NCBI GenBank assembly: GCA_016715205.1
Contig: JADKBC010000012.1
Coordinates: 1 to 64,000, forward strand
Origin: Holophaga sp.
GTDB lineage: Bacteria > Acidobacteriota > Holophagae > Holophagales > Holophagaceae
Length of the DNA stretch: 64,000 nucleotides
Direction of reading: 5' to 3'
The notes under the pieces were generated by a model. The model was not told the origin of the DNA, searched no databases, and saw nothing but the letters and a program-made list of their open reading frames with translations. The translations under genes were made by a program, and so were the position numbers. Position 1 is the stretch's first letter. Every line of letters starts with the position of its first letter. Of the stretch, positions 7,160 through 17,304 are shown piece after piece.

Positions 7160-8278
7160 CTAGAAGATCCCGCCACTCAGCCGATGCAGGGCCCGCTGGG
7201 CCACCTCGGAATAGCGCAGTTCCCCGCACAGCAGCTGCGCCATGCGCTGGGGGCTGCCGGGATGTTTGACACCCACCTTGTAGCCCAGGCTTGGCAAGTG
7301 GAAGAACATGGCCGATAGGCGCCGGGCCCACATCATTTCGGCACCGATCTCCTGCTGCACCCGGGCCGTGTAGCTTTCCAAGGCTCGATCCCCACCGCCC
7401 AGGGCAGCATGGATGGCTTCCGCGGCCAGCACGCCGGTGCGAAGGGAGGGGCGAATGCCTTCGGCGGTGAAGGGGTCCACGATGCAGGCGGCCTCGCCCG
7501 CGATCAGGGCCTGCTGCGTGTGCAGGTCCTGGTCACCATCCCACAGCACAATGGGGTGGGCAGCCACGGCACAGCCATCGAGTTCCACATCAAAGCCCGC
7601 CGCATAATCCTTCAGCACGTCGCGCAGGTGGCGGTTCTGGCGGCCCCGCAGGACACCCACGCCCAGGGATTGACCATCGGCCTTGGGGAAGTTCCACAGG
7701 TAGCCCTTGCCCACGGTGCCGAAATCCAGGCACAGGGGCAGGTCGGCGGGGCCGGGCGTGGCACATTCCGCCTCGATGGCGCCCGCCATGCGAAAGCGCC
7801 GAGCCTCGAAGCCCAGCATTTTCGCCACCGTGCCCTTGGCGCCATCGGCGGCCACCAGGTACCGGGCGCGCAGCGGGCCTTCCGGTGTGTCCACGGTCCA
7901 GGCGGAATCTTCGAAACGCAGGCTCAGCGCGGCGCAGCCCGCCTTCAACTGGGCGCCCTGGGCCTGGGCCTGGGCCACCAGAAAGGCGTCGAACACTTCT
8001 CGGCGCACCAGCCACAGGGGTTCGCGGGTGGTGGCTTCCACCTCCACGGGATCGCCACCTTCATAGGTGAAGCGGAACCGCCGCACGGTGGTGCTGATGG
8101 CGGGGGAAAAATCAAAGTCGAACCACTGGGCCACTTCAGGCGAAACGCCGCCGCCGCAAGGTTTGTAGCGAGGGTGCATATCCTTTTCCAGGATCAGCAC
8201 GGAGCGCCCTTGTTTGGCGAGATGGTAGGCCGCGGCCGACCCCGCAGGCCCCGCGCCGATGACGATGCAATCCCACAT
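7160..8278 (-). CDS. FAD-dependent geranylgeranyl-reductase-family oxidoreductase
   Basis: The 372-aa protein opens with the Rossmann FAD signature (VIGAGPAGSAAAYHLA), followed by RYKPCGGGVSP, typical of the geranylgeranyl reductase / digeranylgeranylglycerophospholipid reductase family that saturates isoprenoid chains. A middle DGAKGTV and a late GEAACIVDPFTAEGI complete the FAD fold. The substrate could be isoprenoid side chains of quinones or an unrelated flavoprotein substrate. The start at 8278 was chosen because the fold begins there; the longer reading to 8368 adds residues unlike the family. It is divergent from the MFS pair and converges with rseP. Confidence 0.8.
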   Translation of the reverse strand: MWDCIVIGAGPAGSAAAYHLAKQGRSVLILEKDMHPRYKPCGGGVSPEVAQWFDFDFSPAISTTVRRFRFTYEGGDPVEVEATTREPLWLVRREVFDAFLVAQAQAQGAQLKAGCAALSLRFEDSAWTVDTPEGPLRARYLVAADGAKGTVAKMLGFEARRFRMAGAIEAECATPGPADLPLCLDFGTVGKGYLWNFPKADGQSLGVGVLRGRQNRHLRDVLKDYAAGFDVELDGCAVAAHPIVLWDGDQDLHTQQALIAGEAACIVDPFTAEGIRPSLRTGVLAAEAIHAALGGGDRALESYTARVQQEIGAEMMWARRLSAMFFHLPSLGYKVGVKHPGSPQRMAQLLCGELRYSEVAQRALHRLSGGIF

Positions 8279-8355
8279 CCAGCCAGTGTGCCAGCACCCG
8301 TGGGAAAACACCGCCGGTGACCCCCGGCACGCCGGGGCCATGGGATGCTGGAGCC

Positions 8356-9570
8356 ATGCTGGATACATCGCCGGAGATCCCTCGGCCCAGGCTCTTCACG
8401 CGAGCCTTCGTGCTGCTTTCGGTGTTCTATTTCACGGTCTTTCTTGCGGGCTACCAGTTGTTCCCCATCGTGCCCTTGCACCTGCGGAGCCTGGGGGCGG
8501 ACTTGGCGGAGAGCGGCCGGTTCATGAGTGCCTTCACCCTGGGTAGCGCCGTGGGTTCCCTGTTCACGGGGCCGCTGGGGGATCGCCTGGGGCAGCGGCG
8601 GGTGCTGCGGGGCGCCTCGCTATTGATGGTGGCCTTTTTCGCGGCCTACGCCTTCATTGACCGCCCTGAGCACCGGTGGCTTTTCTATGTGCTGGCGCCC
8701 ATCCACGGGCTCGTGTGGTCGGGGCTGCGCACCGCCACCGTGGCCAAGGCCGGCGCCATGCTTTCACCGGAGATCCGCGCGGAGGGCATGTCCTTTTTCG
8801 GCATGTCGAGCCCCCTGGGCATTGCCGTGGGCCCACTACTGGGCCTGCTGCTGTGGCCCATCCTGGGTTTCCGGTGGATGCTGATCGTGCTCGGCGCCAT
8901 CTACATCGCCCTGCACGTGCTGATCAAAAGCCTGCCCAAGGAGCCCGCCGAACATCGCCGCCGGGATGCGCTCTTCCAGTGGCCTGAAAGGGCCGTGCTC
9001 TGGCCGGCCCTGCTGCTCTTTGGCATCGGGGTCAGCTTCGGTCCCGTACCGCCGTACAGCGCCCAGGAGGCTAAGTTCCTGCACTTGGCCATGCCCAGCG
9101 CCTTTCTCACCAGTCTGGCCCTCGGCATCGTGGGTCTTCGGCTGGTGTTGGGGCTCACGGGACTGGGCAAGCGCCCCATCCGGATGCTGGCGCCCATGCT
9201 GGGGGTGACGGTGGCCGGCATGGCGATGCTGGCATTGTTGCCGGGCGGCACCGGGCGCCACATTTTGGCAGGGTTGGTGTACGGCGCGGGCTACGGCATG
9301 GTGCACACCTTGATGTTCATGTACATGATCGACCGCGCCCAGCCGGATCGCCGCGGGGTGGCGGTGGGTGTGCTCTATTTCAGCTACGACCTGGGCCAGG
9401 CCGCCGGTGCGCTGCTGCTGGGCTGGGCCATGGAGCGCCTGGGTGGTCATTGGGGTTTGGAGGTGGGCTACCGCGCGGGCTGGGGCCTGGCCGCACTGGC
9501 GGTGGTGGGGTGCCTGCTGGTGGCGCCCAAGATCCTGCGGACGCGACCCCAAGTTCCTCTGGCAAACTGA
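8356..9570 (+). CDS. MFS transporter, first of a tandem pair
   Basis: About 404 aa with 12 hydrophobic spans. The MFS loop 2-3 signature appears as GPLGDRLGQRRVL near residue 80. It probably exports or imports a small molecule, but the substrate cannot be read from sequence. GGAG lies just ahead of the ATG at 8356; a start at 8317 is also open. The next gene follows after four bases and is clearly a paralogue (both have FQLFP/YQLFP, EESGRFMS/AESGRFMS and YGAGY.MVHTL), so the pair arose by tandem duplication. Confidence 0.85.
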   Translation: MLDTSPEIPRPRLFTRAFVLLSVFYFTVFLAGYQLFPIVPLHLRSLGADLAESGRFMSAFTLGSAVGSLFTGPLGDRLGQRRVLRGASLLMVAFFAAYAFIDRPEHRWLFYVLAPIHGLVWSGLRTATVAKAGAMLSPEIRAEGMSFFGMSSPLGIAVGPLLGLLLWPILGFRWMLIVLGAIYIALHVLIKSLPKEPAEHRRRDALFQWPERAVLWPALLLFGIGVSFGPVPPYSAQEAKFLHLAMPSAFLTSLALGIVGLRLVLGLTGLGKRPIRMLAPMLGVTVAGMAMLALLPGGTGRHILAGLVYGAGYGMVHTLMFMYMIDRAQPDRRGVAVGVLYFSYDLGQAAGALLLGWAMERLGGHWGLEVGYRAGWGLAALAVVGCLLVAPKILRTRPQVPLAN

Positions 9571-9574
9571 CGCC

Positions 9575-10759
9575 ATGCCGCAGTCCCGCCCCACGCTGTT
9601 CACCCCCGCCTTCACCCTGTTATTCGGGCTCACGTTCCTCACTTTTTTTGCGGCCTTCCAGTTGTTTCCCACGGTGCCGCTGCGGTTGCTGGAACTGGGC
9701 GCCAGCGTGGAGGAAAGCGGGCGTTTCATGTCCGTATTCACGGCGGGATCGGCCATCGGGGCCCTGCTCACGGGGCCCCTGGGGGATCGGGTGGGCCAGC
9801 GGCGGATGGTGGTGGTGACAGCCTTCCTTTTTGCGGCCTGCGTGGGCAGCTACGGCTTCATCCAGCACCGCACCTGGATCTACGTGCTGGCCCTGCCCCA
9901 CGGCGTGGTGTGGTCGGGGCTGCTGACCGCCACCATGGCCACCCTGGGCAGTGTGCTGCCTGATGATCGGCGGGCGGATGGGTTGACGCTCTACGGTCTG
10001 GCCAGCCCGGGGGGCGTGATCTTTGGGCCCATGATCGGCCTGGCGGAATTCCATCACTGGGGCTTTGCCTCCATCACCTGGATCCTGGCGGCCCTGTTCG
10101 TGGTGCTGGCCATTCTGGCCTTCAGCCTGCCCAAAGACCGGCACGAACGGGAACGCCGTAGCGTGTTCCAGATGCCCGAGCGGAAGATGATCCGCCCCTG
10201 CTCGGTGCTCTTTGCCACGGCCCTTGGATATGGTGCCCTGGGCACCTATACGGCCCAGGAGGCCCTGAAACTGGACTTCCAGCCCTTTCTGGGCCTTCCT
10301 ACCACGGCGGCCTTTCTCACGTGCATGGCCCTCGGCATGGTGGGGATGCGCATCATCATGAGCCGCATTGGCTTTGGTTCAGACCCGGTGCGGCTGCTGC
10401 CGAACATGCTCTGGGGTGCCTTTCTGGGGCTGGTGCTCCTGGCCCTTTTCCCCGGTGGCGCAATCCGCCATGCCCTGTCCGCCCTGGTGTACGGCGCGGG
10501 TTACAGCATGGTCCATACCCTGGTGAGCACCCATGTGCTGGAGGTGATCCACCCGGAGCGGCGGGGCGCGGCCTTTGGGGCGACGCTGTTTTCCTTTGAT
10601 TCCGGCATCGGCCTGGGCAGCTATATGATCGGCATGGTGATTGGCCATGGGGAACGGGCCTGGGGGGTGGTGGCCTACCGGGCGGGCTGGGCCGTGGCAG
10701 CCGTGGCCGCAGGGCTTGCGCTGCCCCTGGCCTACCGGCTCATCCGGGCCCGGAAATGA
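9575..10759 (+). CDS. MFS transporter, second of a tandem pair
   Basis: 394 aa, 12 predicted spans, with GPLGDRVGQRRMV as the MFS signature. It is a paralogue of the upstream gene with matching motifs throughout. The ATG at 9575 is four bases after the previous stop, so the two are co-transcribed. Two adjacent half-similar MFS proteins may work independently or as a heteromer; neither contains extra domains. It converges with the sensor gene that ends at 10761. Confidence 0.85.
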   Translation: MPQSRPTLFTPAFTLLFGLTFLTFFAAFQLFPTVPLRLLELGASVEESGRFMSVFTAGSAIGALLTGPLGDRVGQRRMVVVTAFLFAACVGSYGFIQHRTWIYVLALPHGVVWSGLLTATMATLGSVLPDDRRADGLTLYGLASPGGVIFGPMIGLAEFHHWGFASITWILAALFVVLAILAFSLPKDRHERERRSVFQMPERKMIRPCSVLFATALGYGALGTYTAQEALKLDFQPFLGLPTTAAFLTCMALGMVGMRIIMSRIGFGSDPVRLLPNMLWGAFLGLVLLALFPGGAIRHALSALVYGAGYSMVHTLVSTHVLEVIHPERRGAAFGATLFSFDSGIGLGSYMIGMVIGHGERAWGVVAYRAGWAVAAVAAGLALPLAYRLIRARK

Positions 10760-10760
10760 A

Positions 10761-13700
10761 TTAACGCACCACGATATCCCGCCCACCGAAGGCCTTGCCC
10801 TCGGGGAAGCTGCTGGAGACCTGCACCAAATTGTCGTGAACCAACCCTTCCAGATCCACCCGGAAGCGCGGTGCCAGATCACCCGAATCAATGGGCCCGG
10901 GGGTGTGAACACCCACCCAGCCATCGCGGCCCGCATGCTTGGCGGCGTACAGGCACTGGTCTGCCACCTGGAGCGTGTCTTCCCAGGTCAGGGCTTCGGG
11001 GTTCTGATCCAGGATGGGGAAGGCGGCATAGCCAATGGAAATGGTGCACCGTAAGGTTCGGCCATCGGGCAGGACGAAGGTGTGGCCACGCAAAGCCTGG
11101 CAAAGTTTTTCCGCGATCTGATGGGCCCGGGTGCGATCCGAACGCTTGGCCACCAATAAGAATTCTTCGCCACCCCAGCGCACCAGCGTGTCCGACGTAC
11201 GACTCGCGCCCCGCAACAGCTTCGAGGTTTCCTGGAGCACCAGGTCCCCCGCGGCATGGCCGTAGGTGTCGTTCACATGCTTGAAGTGATCCAGATCCCC
11301 CAGGAAGAGCACCAGATCCTCGTTGCGGGCCAAGGGGCTCTCGCCCCGCTGCAGATAGAGGCGGAACATGCGATGCAACCGCACCTCCTCCTCGGGCATG
11401 GTCATGGTCAGGAAGCGCCGGTTGTGCAAGCCCGTCAAGGGATCGATGAGACTGGCCTCCAACAGGGAGCGGTTGGCGGATTCCAGTTCCTCCGTGCGGG
11501 CATGCACCAGGGCTTCCAGTTGCGCGTTGCGGCGCTGCAGGATCTGAATGCGCCAGCGAATGCCCAGGAAGATCAAGCCCACCACGGACAGCCCCGCCAA
11601 GATCAGGAACCAGGGCCGCATCCACCAGGGCGCAAGAATTTTGACGTCCACCGCACTGGCCTCGCCAAGTTCGCCCACGGAATTGACCGTGCGAACTTCA
11701 AACCGATAGACGCCTGCGCCCAGGCCCGGATAGCGAGCTTCAGGCAGGGTGGTCTCGCGCCAATGGTCCTCAAGGCCCACCAAGCGCACCAGGTAGCTGA
11801 GATCCTCGGTGCGCAGGGAACCCTTGGGGCCATAACCAAAGGTGAGGGTCCGGAAGGGCCAGGGTATCTGACGATCGGCGCTCTCCGCGAGGAAGGATCG
11901 CCCATCCCCGCGCTGCGCCAGAAAGACCTGGGCCGGGGGTGGTGTCTGATCGCCGGAGCGGAGGCTGAGCCGTCCCCGCACCATCCCGACGCTGAGCCCC
12001 ACCCAGATATCCCCATTGGGATCAAACCAAATTCCGTTTTGCGCGCAATCCTCACCGGGAAACCCGGTATGGCGGCCGTAGCGCTCCAGGCGTTGACCAT
12101 CCCAGCGCAGGAGGCCCCGGGAGGTGCCCAGCCAGAGCAGTCCATCGGGTCGGCTGACCATGGTTACGATGGGGTTTTTGACCAGGGGATGGGGCGCCCG
12201 GAGGGTTTCCAGCAGTTTGAGGTTGGCCCCTTCGCGACGCACCCGCACCAGGGCCAAGGTATCCGTGAAATTCGCCCAGACATCGCCGTTGGGCATGGCC
12301 GCCACCATCAGCACGGCATCCTCGGGCAGGCCCGTGGCCTTGTCGAGCATGGCCCAGGTGCGGCCGTCCCAGTGGGCCAGGCCATGGGTTCCGCTCACCC
12401 AAAGCCCCTGCTTCCCATCGGAGATCACCCGGTTGATGGAATCCAGCCGGGGCCAATTGCCAATGGTGACGGGCTCTACCTGAAGCTTGATCCCCGTGCG
12501 GGTGGCCTTCAGGAGCCCCATGGAGCCCGTGCCGATCCAGAGGGTAGAACCTTCTGCCAAAAGGGTGCTGACACTGCCTTCGGGAGGCAGGCCCGGCAAG
12601 GGCACCATCTTCAGGTCCAGGGAACCCTTGGTGCGCACGGACAATCCCGCCCGGCGCTCTGTGGAAGGCAGGTGTCCCACCCAGAGGTTGCCGTCCATAT
12701 CTTCTTCCAAGGCCATGAACTGGTTGCCATGGGTCTGGGGCAGGCTTTTCCACCCGCGTTCATCCCACACGGCCAACCCGGCCGCCGTACCCGCCCAGAG
12801 CAGCCCATCCCGGGTTCTCGTGATGGACCAGACCACATCCGCGGGTAGCCCCTGTTTGCGGGTCCAACCGGTCCACAGCCCCTGGCCCAGCAACTTGTGG
12901 CAGCCCTCGCCTCCGATCCAGATGCTGTTCTGGCGATCCACGCAAAGGACCACCGCACCGCCCTGGGGCAACCCCTCGTTGAGGCCGATGACGCCTGAGG
13001 TTTGGCCGTCCAGCCACATCAAGCCCTGGGGAGCGTTGGTCCAGAGCCGACCCAGGTTATCCACACCCAGGTTGGCGGAATTGATCGAAGCCAGCGGCAG
13101 GGGCGTGGGTATGCGCTCCACCGGCGCATTCAGGTTGGCCATGCGGGCCAGCAGTTCGGTGCAGCGCAACCAGATTTGCCCCTTGGTGTCCACCCAGATC
13201 ACCCGGATATCCTGCCCCAGGGACGCGGTGAGGTCGCGATGGGTCCAGGCCCCCTTGTGGCGTAACCAGAGATCCTGCCCCAGGGCCATGTAGAGCAGGT
13301 CTTGGTCCGCCTGGAAATTGCAGGCGGTGAGCCCGTTCCCCCAGGGCAACCCATCCAGGGGAATGAAGCCATCGCCGTCCACGCCGAGGTACCGGGTGTT
13401 GCCCGCCTTGTCGGAGAGGATCACCCCGCCCTGGGGCATGGAGACCGAGGGTTTGTCGTCCTTTCCAGGCAAGCCCATGGCGGAGGGCCGGAGAAAGCGC
13501 TGGCCATTCCAGAAGGCCAGTCCGCGGCTGGTGCCGATCCAGAGCCCATGGGTTTTCCCCACCGAAAGGCCGTTGTTGTCGATCCGTGCCGAAGGCAGAC
13601 CATCCGCCTCGCCATAGCGGCGGAACTTGTCCCCTTCCAAGCGGAACAAACCATCCTCAGTGCCAACCCAGAAAAATCCCTCGTGGTCCTGGGTCATGGC

Positions 13701-13853
13701 CGTGGTGGAAGGATTGGTCAAACCCTGATCCACACCAAAGCTGCGAAAGGCCGTGCTGCCAGGAGGTGCCTTGAGGATCGGTGAAGCGCCCTGGGCAACC
13801 AACCCCAGGGCAGCGACGAACCAAAGCAGCCAGACACGAACGGTTTGTTTCAC
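10761..13853 (-). CDS. Propeller-type sensor diguanylate cyclase
   Basis: 1030 aa starting at GTG. A signal peptide (residues 1-23) precedes about fourteen reg_prop repeats forming two seven-bladed propellers in the periplasm (repeated forms of GLWIGTSRGLAFWNG), then a Y_Y_Y domain (about 690-770), one membrane span (PWFLILAGLSVVGLIFLG), a coiled coil and a C-terminal GGDEF domain. The active site reads GGEEF, and RTSD five residues before it is an intact RxxD inhibitory site. It should therefore make cyclic di-GMP in response to an outside ligand with product feedback. It stands alone with no partner regulator. Confidence 0.92.
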   Translation of the reverse strand: MKQTVRVWLLWFVAALGLVAQGASPILKAPPGSTAFRSFGVDQGLTNPSTTAMTQDHEGFFWVGTEDGLFRLEGDKFRRYGEADGLPSARIDNNGLSVGKTHGLWIGTSRGLAFWNGQRFLRPSAMGLPGKDDKPSVSMPQGGVILSDKAGNTRYLGVDGDGFIPLDGLPWGNGLTACNFQADQDLLYMALGQDLWLRHKGAWTHRDLTASLGQDIRVIWVDTKGQIWLRCTELLARMANLNAPVERIPTPLPLASINSANLGVDNLGRLWTNAPQGLMWLDGQTSGVIGLNEGLPQGGAVVLCVDRQNSIWIGGEGCHKLLGQGLWTGWTRKQGLPADVVWSITRTRDGLLWAGTAAGLAVWDERGWKSLPQTHGNQFMALEEDMDGNLWVGHLPSTERRAGLSVRTKGSLDLKMVPLPGLPPEGSVSTLLAEGSTLWIGTGSMGLLKATRTGIKLQVEPVTIGNWPRLDSINRVISDGKQGLWVSGTHGLAHWDGRTWAMLDKATGLPEDAVLMVAAMPNGDVWANFTDTLALVRVRREGANLKLLETLRAPHPLVKNPIVTMVSRPDGLLWLGTSRGLLRWDGQRLERYGRHTGFPGEDCAQNGIWFDPNGDIWVGLSVGMVRGRLSLRSGDQTPPPAQVFLAQRGDGRSFLAESADRQIPWPFRTLTFGYGPKGSLRTEDLSYLVRLVGLEDHWRETTLPEARYPGLGAGVYRFEVRTVNSVGELGEASAVDVKILAPWWMRPWFLILAGLSVVGLIFLGIRWRIQILQRRNAQLEALVHARTEELESANRSLLEASLIDPLTGLHNRRFLTMTMPEEEVRLHRMFRLYLQRGESPLARNEDLVLFLGDLDHFKHVNDTYGHAAGDLVLQETSKLLRGASRTSDTLVRWGGEEFLLVAKRSDRTRAHQIAEKLCQALRGHTFVLPDGRTLRCTISIGYAAFPILDQNPEALTWEDTLQVADQCLYAAKHAGRDGWVGVHTPGPIDSGDLAPRFRVDLEGLVHDNLVQVSSSFPEGKAFGGRDIVVR

Positions 13854-13987
13854 GGGTTTCTCAACGGTTGGGGAACTTGACCCCTTGAGTATCTTCGCAA
13901 AGCAACCCCCGCTCCGATACCTGGAACGCTTCCGATAGAATTTCCAGATCGAACCGCGCCCCTGGGCCGGCCTCGCCCAGGAGTCGC

Positions 13988-16150
13988 ATGCCCGCTGTCC
14001 GTTCCAAGTTCCGTTTCCTGCTGGCCACCCTGCTGATCACCTTGGTCGTGCTGCAGCTGGCTCGCCTGGCCTTTCTCTGGCAGTTCGACAGCCTTGGCGC
14101 CCTGGCCCATGGCGAGGCCTGGCGGGCGATGTACCTCGGGCTCAAGTTCGATCTCCGCCTGATCGCGATCCTGCTCATGCCCGCGTGGCTGCTGTTGAAA
14201 CCCGGCGCCGTTCGGGCCCTCCGGCCCGGCAAGGCCCTGGCGGCGGCTGTGAGCCTGGGGCTCACCCTGGCCGTCTACCTCGCCCTGGTGGTCATCGCCA
14301 TGGCCGACGATGTGAAGGCGCGGCCCTGGCTGCTAGCCTTTCTGCTGCTGACGATCCTACACCGGTGGGCCTTTCAGGCTTATGGCACCGACGCCCACCG
14401 TTCCGCCCGCTGGCTCTGGGCCAGCTTTGCGAGCCTATTGGTGGTCGTGGTGGCCCTGGGCTATTTTGTGGATTTCGGCAGCTACGGCTACATCCATACC
14501 CGCCTCAACGGCAATCTGCTGATGTTTGCGGAAAACGCCCGTACCAGCGCCCGCATGATGTGGGAGAGCTATCCTGTGCTCCGCTTGCTGCTAGCCCTGG
14601 GCGTGCTGGTGGCCCTTGCCCTGTGGGGCCTGTCGCGGGGTGTGCGGGACTTCACCCGACCCCGCTGGTCACCCTGGGTCATGGGCCTGCTCAACGTCGG
14701 CGCTACCCTGCTGTTGGTTTTTGCCATGTGGGGGAAATGGAGCCGCTATCCCCTGCGCTGGAGCGAAGCCTTTGACGCCAAGAAGGGCTTCCACGCCCAC
14801 TTGGCCCTGAATCCGATTCTGTTATTCCTGGAAACCCGGGCCGACACCGGCGGGTCCTATGATCTGGCCCAGGTCAAGGCCACCCATGCGGCCATGGCGG
14901 ACTACTTCGGCATTCCCGTGGCCTTTGACCCGGAAGGGCTTCCCACCCTGCTGCGGGAAGGCCAGCCCCTTGGCAAGGTCGAGGGCGAACCCAACGTGGT
15001 GTTCATTCAGCTGGAAAGCCTGGCGGCCTTCAAGACCGGCATCGGCGGCAACCCGCTGAAACCCACACCCTTCCTGGATGAACTCTGCCAGAAGGGCCTG
15101 TACTTCGATCGCTTCCACGTGGTGCTGCCCAACACCAGCCGCTCCATGTTCGCCACCCTCTTCGGGGTGCCCGATGTCACCAGCGTGCAGAACGCCACCC
15201 GCAACCCGCTGCTGGTGGATCAGCATTCCGTGATCACGGCCCTGGGCAACCGGGACCAGAGTTTCTGGCTGGGGGGCAGCGCCAACTGGGCCCAGATCCG
15301 CGGGGTGCTGAAGAACAATTTCAAGGGCCTGGAAATTCACGATGAAGGCGCCTTCCCCGGCGTGCCCGTGGTGGATGTGTGGGGCATCGCCGATGCAGAC
15401 CTGCTGCAGCAGGTGCACCAATCCATGGCCACAAAAACCCGCCCCTTCTGGGCCTTCGTCCAGACCAGCGGCAATCACCCGCCCTTCACCGTGCCCAGGC
15501 ATCTGGCCGATTTCAAAGTGGAACCCAAGGCCGAGGCTGAGCTGAAACCCGCCGGGTTCGTGTCCAGCGAGGAATACAACGCCGTGCGCCTCATGGACTA
15601 CAGCCTCCGAAAATTTTTCGAGGCCGCCGAGCGCGCGCCCTATTACAACAACACCGTGTTCGTGCTCTGGGCCGATCACGGCGTGCCCCGGGGCAACACC
15701 GATCCCCGCTTTGGGGACCTGAACCTGGCCACCTTCCGCATCCCTTTCGTGATTTACGCACCGGGATTCCAAAAGGAAGGCCGCCGCATTCACAGCATTG
15801 GCAGCCAGATGGATATTCTCCCCACACTTATGTCCTACCTCGGACACCCCTACCGGCATCAAACCCTGGGGAAGGATCTGCTGGATCCGACCTGGGAGGA
15901 AAAGGGCGCGGCCTTCACCTTCACCCTGTTCCGCCGCCCGCCCCGCACGGGGCTTGTCCAAGGGGATTACTACGTGAACCTGGAACCCAACGATCACCCT
16001 GCCCTGTACCGGCTGGATGAAGCTGAGCCCAAGGATCTCGCCCTGGCCGACCCCGCCCGCACCGCGCGCATGAAAACCCTCACCGTGGGCTTTCATCAGT
16101 GGTCCAAGTTCCTGCTCTCCCACAACCAGCCCCTGGAGCCGAAACCGTGA
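13988..16150 (+). CDS. LtaS/sulfatase-family membrane phosphoglycerol-type transferase
   Basis: 720 aa: five N-terminal membrane spans (to about residue 250), then a sulfatase-fold catalytic domain. E343 (FIQLES), the likely nucleophile T383 (PNTSRSMFATL), and D563-H564 (WADHGVP) match the metal and nucleophile positions of the LtaS/OpgB/EptA-like group. It probably moves a phosphoglycerol or phosphoethanolamine group onto an envelope glycan or lipid on the periplasmic side. AGGAG sits five bases before the ATG. It overlaps the next gene by four bases (GTGA), so the three genes to 18197 form one operon. Confidence 0.85.
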   Translation: MPAVRSKFRFLLATLLITLVVLQLARLAFLWQFDSLGALAHGEAWRAMYLGLKFDLRLIAILLMPAWLLLKPGAVRALRPGKALAAAVSLGLTLAVYLALVVIAMADDVKARPWLLAFLLLTILHRWAFQAYGTDAHRSARWLWASFASLLVVVVALGYFVDFGSYGYIHTRLNGNLLMFAENARTSARMMWESYPVLRLLLALGVLVALALWGLSRGVRDFTRPRWSPWVMGLLNVGATLLLVFAMWGKWSRYPLRWSEAFDAKKGFHAHLALNPILLFLETRADTGGSYDLAQVKATHAAMADYFGIPVAFDPEGLPTLLREGQPLGKVEGEPNVVFIQLESLAAFKTGIGGNPLKPTPFLDELCQKGLYFDRFHVVLPNTSRSMFATLFGVPDVTSVQNATRNPLLVDQHSVITALGNRDQSFWLGGSANWAQIRGVLKNNFKGLEIHDEGAFPGVPVVDVWGIADADLLQQVHQSMATKTRPFWAFVQTSGNHPPFTVPRHLADFKVEPKAEAELKPAGFVSSEEYNAVRLMDYSLRKFFEAAERAPYYNNTVFVLWADHGVPRGNTDPRFGDLNLATFRIPFVIYAPGFQKEGRRIHSIGSQMDILPTLMSYLGHPYRHQTLGKDLLDPTWEEKGAAFTFTLFRRPPRTGLVQGDYYVNLEPNDHPALYRLDEAEPKDLALADPARTARMKTLTVGFHQWSKFLLSHNQPLEPKP

Positions 16151-17304
16151 AACGCTGGATCCTGGCCTGGGTACTGGCGGTGGCCGCGCTGCTGAGCGTG
16201 GGCCTGCCCCTGAAGGTGCGCCTGGACGCGCCGCGCATGGGGTCGCCCCTGGTGCTGGGCCCCAATGGTTCGGGCTGGATCGAATGCCGCGCCAGCCTGC
16301 CCTGGGTGCCCGGGGCTTGGGTCCAAAAAGCCCTGAAAGCCCAATGGGGCTTGGCCCTGAATGAAGGTGGCCTGCGCCTGCTGGAAACCCAAATCCACGG
16401 CAACCGCTATCGTTTCCGCGTGGCGTCCACCCCCGCGGAGCCGGGCCTGCACCGCACGGGTTTCGATGGCATCTGGGCCCAGGGTGCTTGGCCCAAGACC
16501 TACCGCCTGGTGCAGGCGGGTGATTTCCACTGGCCGGGCCAGGAGGACACCCTGGTGGCCTTTGTGGACGAGATGCTGGTGGTGAAACCGGCCGCCATCC
16601 TCTTTTCCGGGGACATGGCCTACGATCCCGATCCGGAATGGTTCGCCATGCTGGCCCGCCAGTTCCGACGCCTGGAGGCCAACGGCATCCCCGTCATCTC
16701 CTGCCCCGGCAACCACGAACGCAAGGGCTGGTCGCAGTACCTCCGCAGCTTCGGCCCTCACACCTTCCACCGGGTGGACCTGGGCCCCCTGGCCATCCTC
16801 AGCCTGGATTCGGCCCATGGCCGGGATCAGTTCACCCCCAGCCAATTCCGCTGGCTGCGCGAGCAGCTTGATCACCTGGATGGCCGCACCCCCATCCTCC
16901 AGATGCACCATCCCACCTTCCCCCCCGGCGCAGCCCTGGCGGGCAAGGGCGATGGCAGCGGCGGCGCCCTGGAAAGCTACCGCGCGGCCTTCGTGCGCCT
17001 GTGCGAGGAAAGGGGCGTGCCCATCGTGCTCTCGGGGCATTGGCACCAGGATGTGGTCTTTGATGGCACTGGCCGTCTGCGGGACGACACACCGGATTTC
17101 CCCGGTACCAAGTTCGTGGTCACCACCGCCCTGGGCGATATCACCCGCAAGGTGGTGCGCTGGAACCACGGCGGCTATCACGGCTATCGCATCCTGGACT
17201 TTGAAGACGGCAAGCTGGTGCGCTACACCCATGACCTGCCGGGCCTCGCCAGCCCCGCCCCCATCGCCAGCACGCCGCTGGGTACCCACAAGGCCCGCCC
17301 ATGA
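16147..17304 (+). CDS. Secreted metallophosphoesterase
   Basis: 385 aa from a GTG that overlaps the previous stop. An N-terminal hydrophobic segment anchors or exports it, a short beta-rich part follows (about 25-120), and then comes a calcineurin-like domain: AGDFHW, SGDMAYD, CPGNHE, MHHP and SGHWHQD are the five metal-binding blocks in order. Substrate unknown; phosphate esters produced or removed by the upstream envelope transferase are a reasonable guess. It overlaps the following membrane gene by four bases (ATGA). Confidence 0.88.
   Translation: MKRWILAWVLAVAALLSVGLPLKVRLDAPRMGSPLVLGPNGSGWIECRASLPWVPGAWVQKALKAQWGLALNEGGLRLLETQIHGNRYRFRVASTPAEPGLHRTGFDGIWAQGAWPKTYRLVQAGDFHWPGQEDTLVAFVDEMLVVKPAAILFSGDMAYDPDPEWFAMLARQFRRLEANGIPVISCPGNHERKGWSQYLRSFGPHTFHRVDLGPLAILSLDSAHGRDQFTPSQFRWLREQLDHLDGRTPILQMHHPTFPPGAALAGKGDGSGGALESYRAAFVRLCEERGVPIVLSGHWHQDVVFDGTGRLRDDTPDFPGTKFVVTTALGDITRKVVRWNHGGYHGYRILDFEDGKLVRYTHDLPGLASPAPIASTPLGTHKARP

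Noticed and set aside
10761..13853. Repeated GGTTGCC-like words in the propeller sensor, considered as DNA repeats
   Set aside because: They follow the codon pattern of reg_prop repeats and diverge at third positions.
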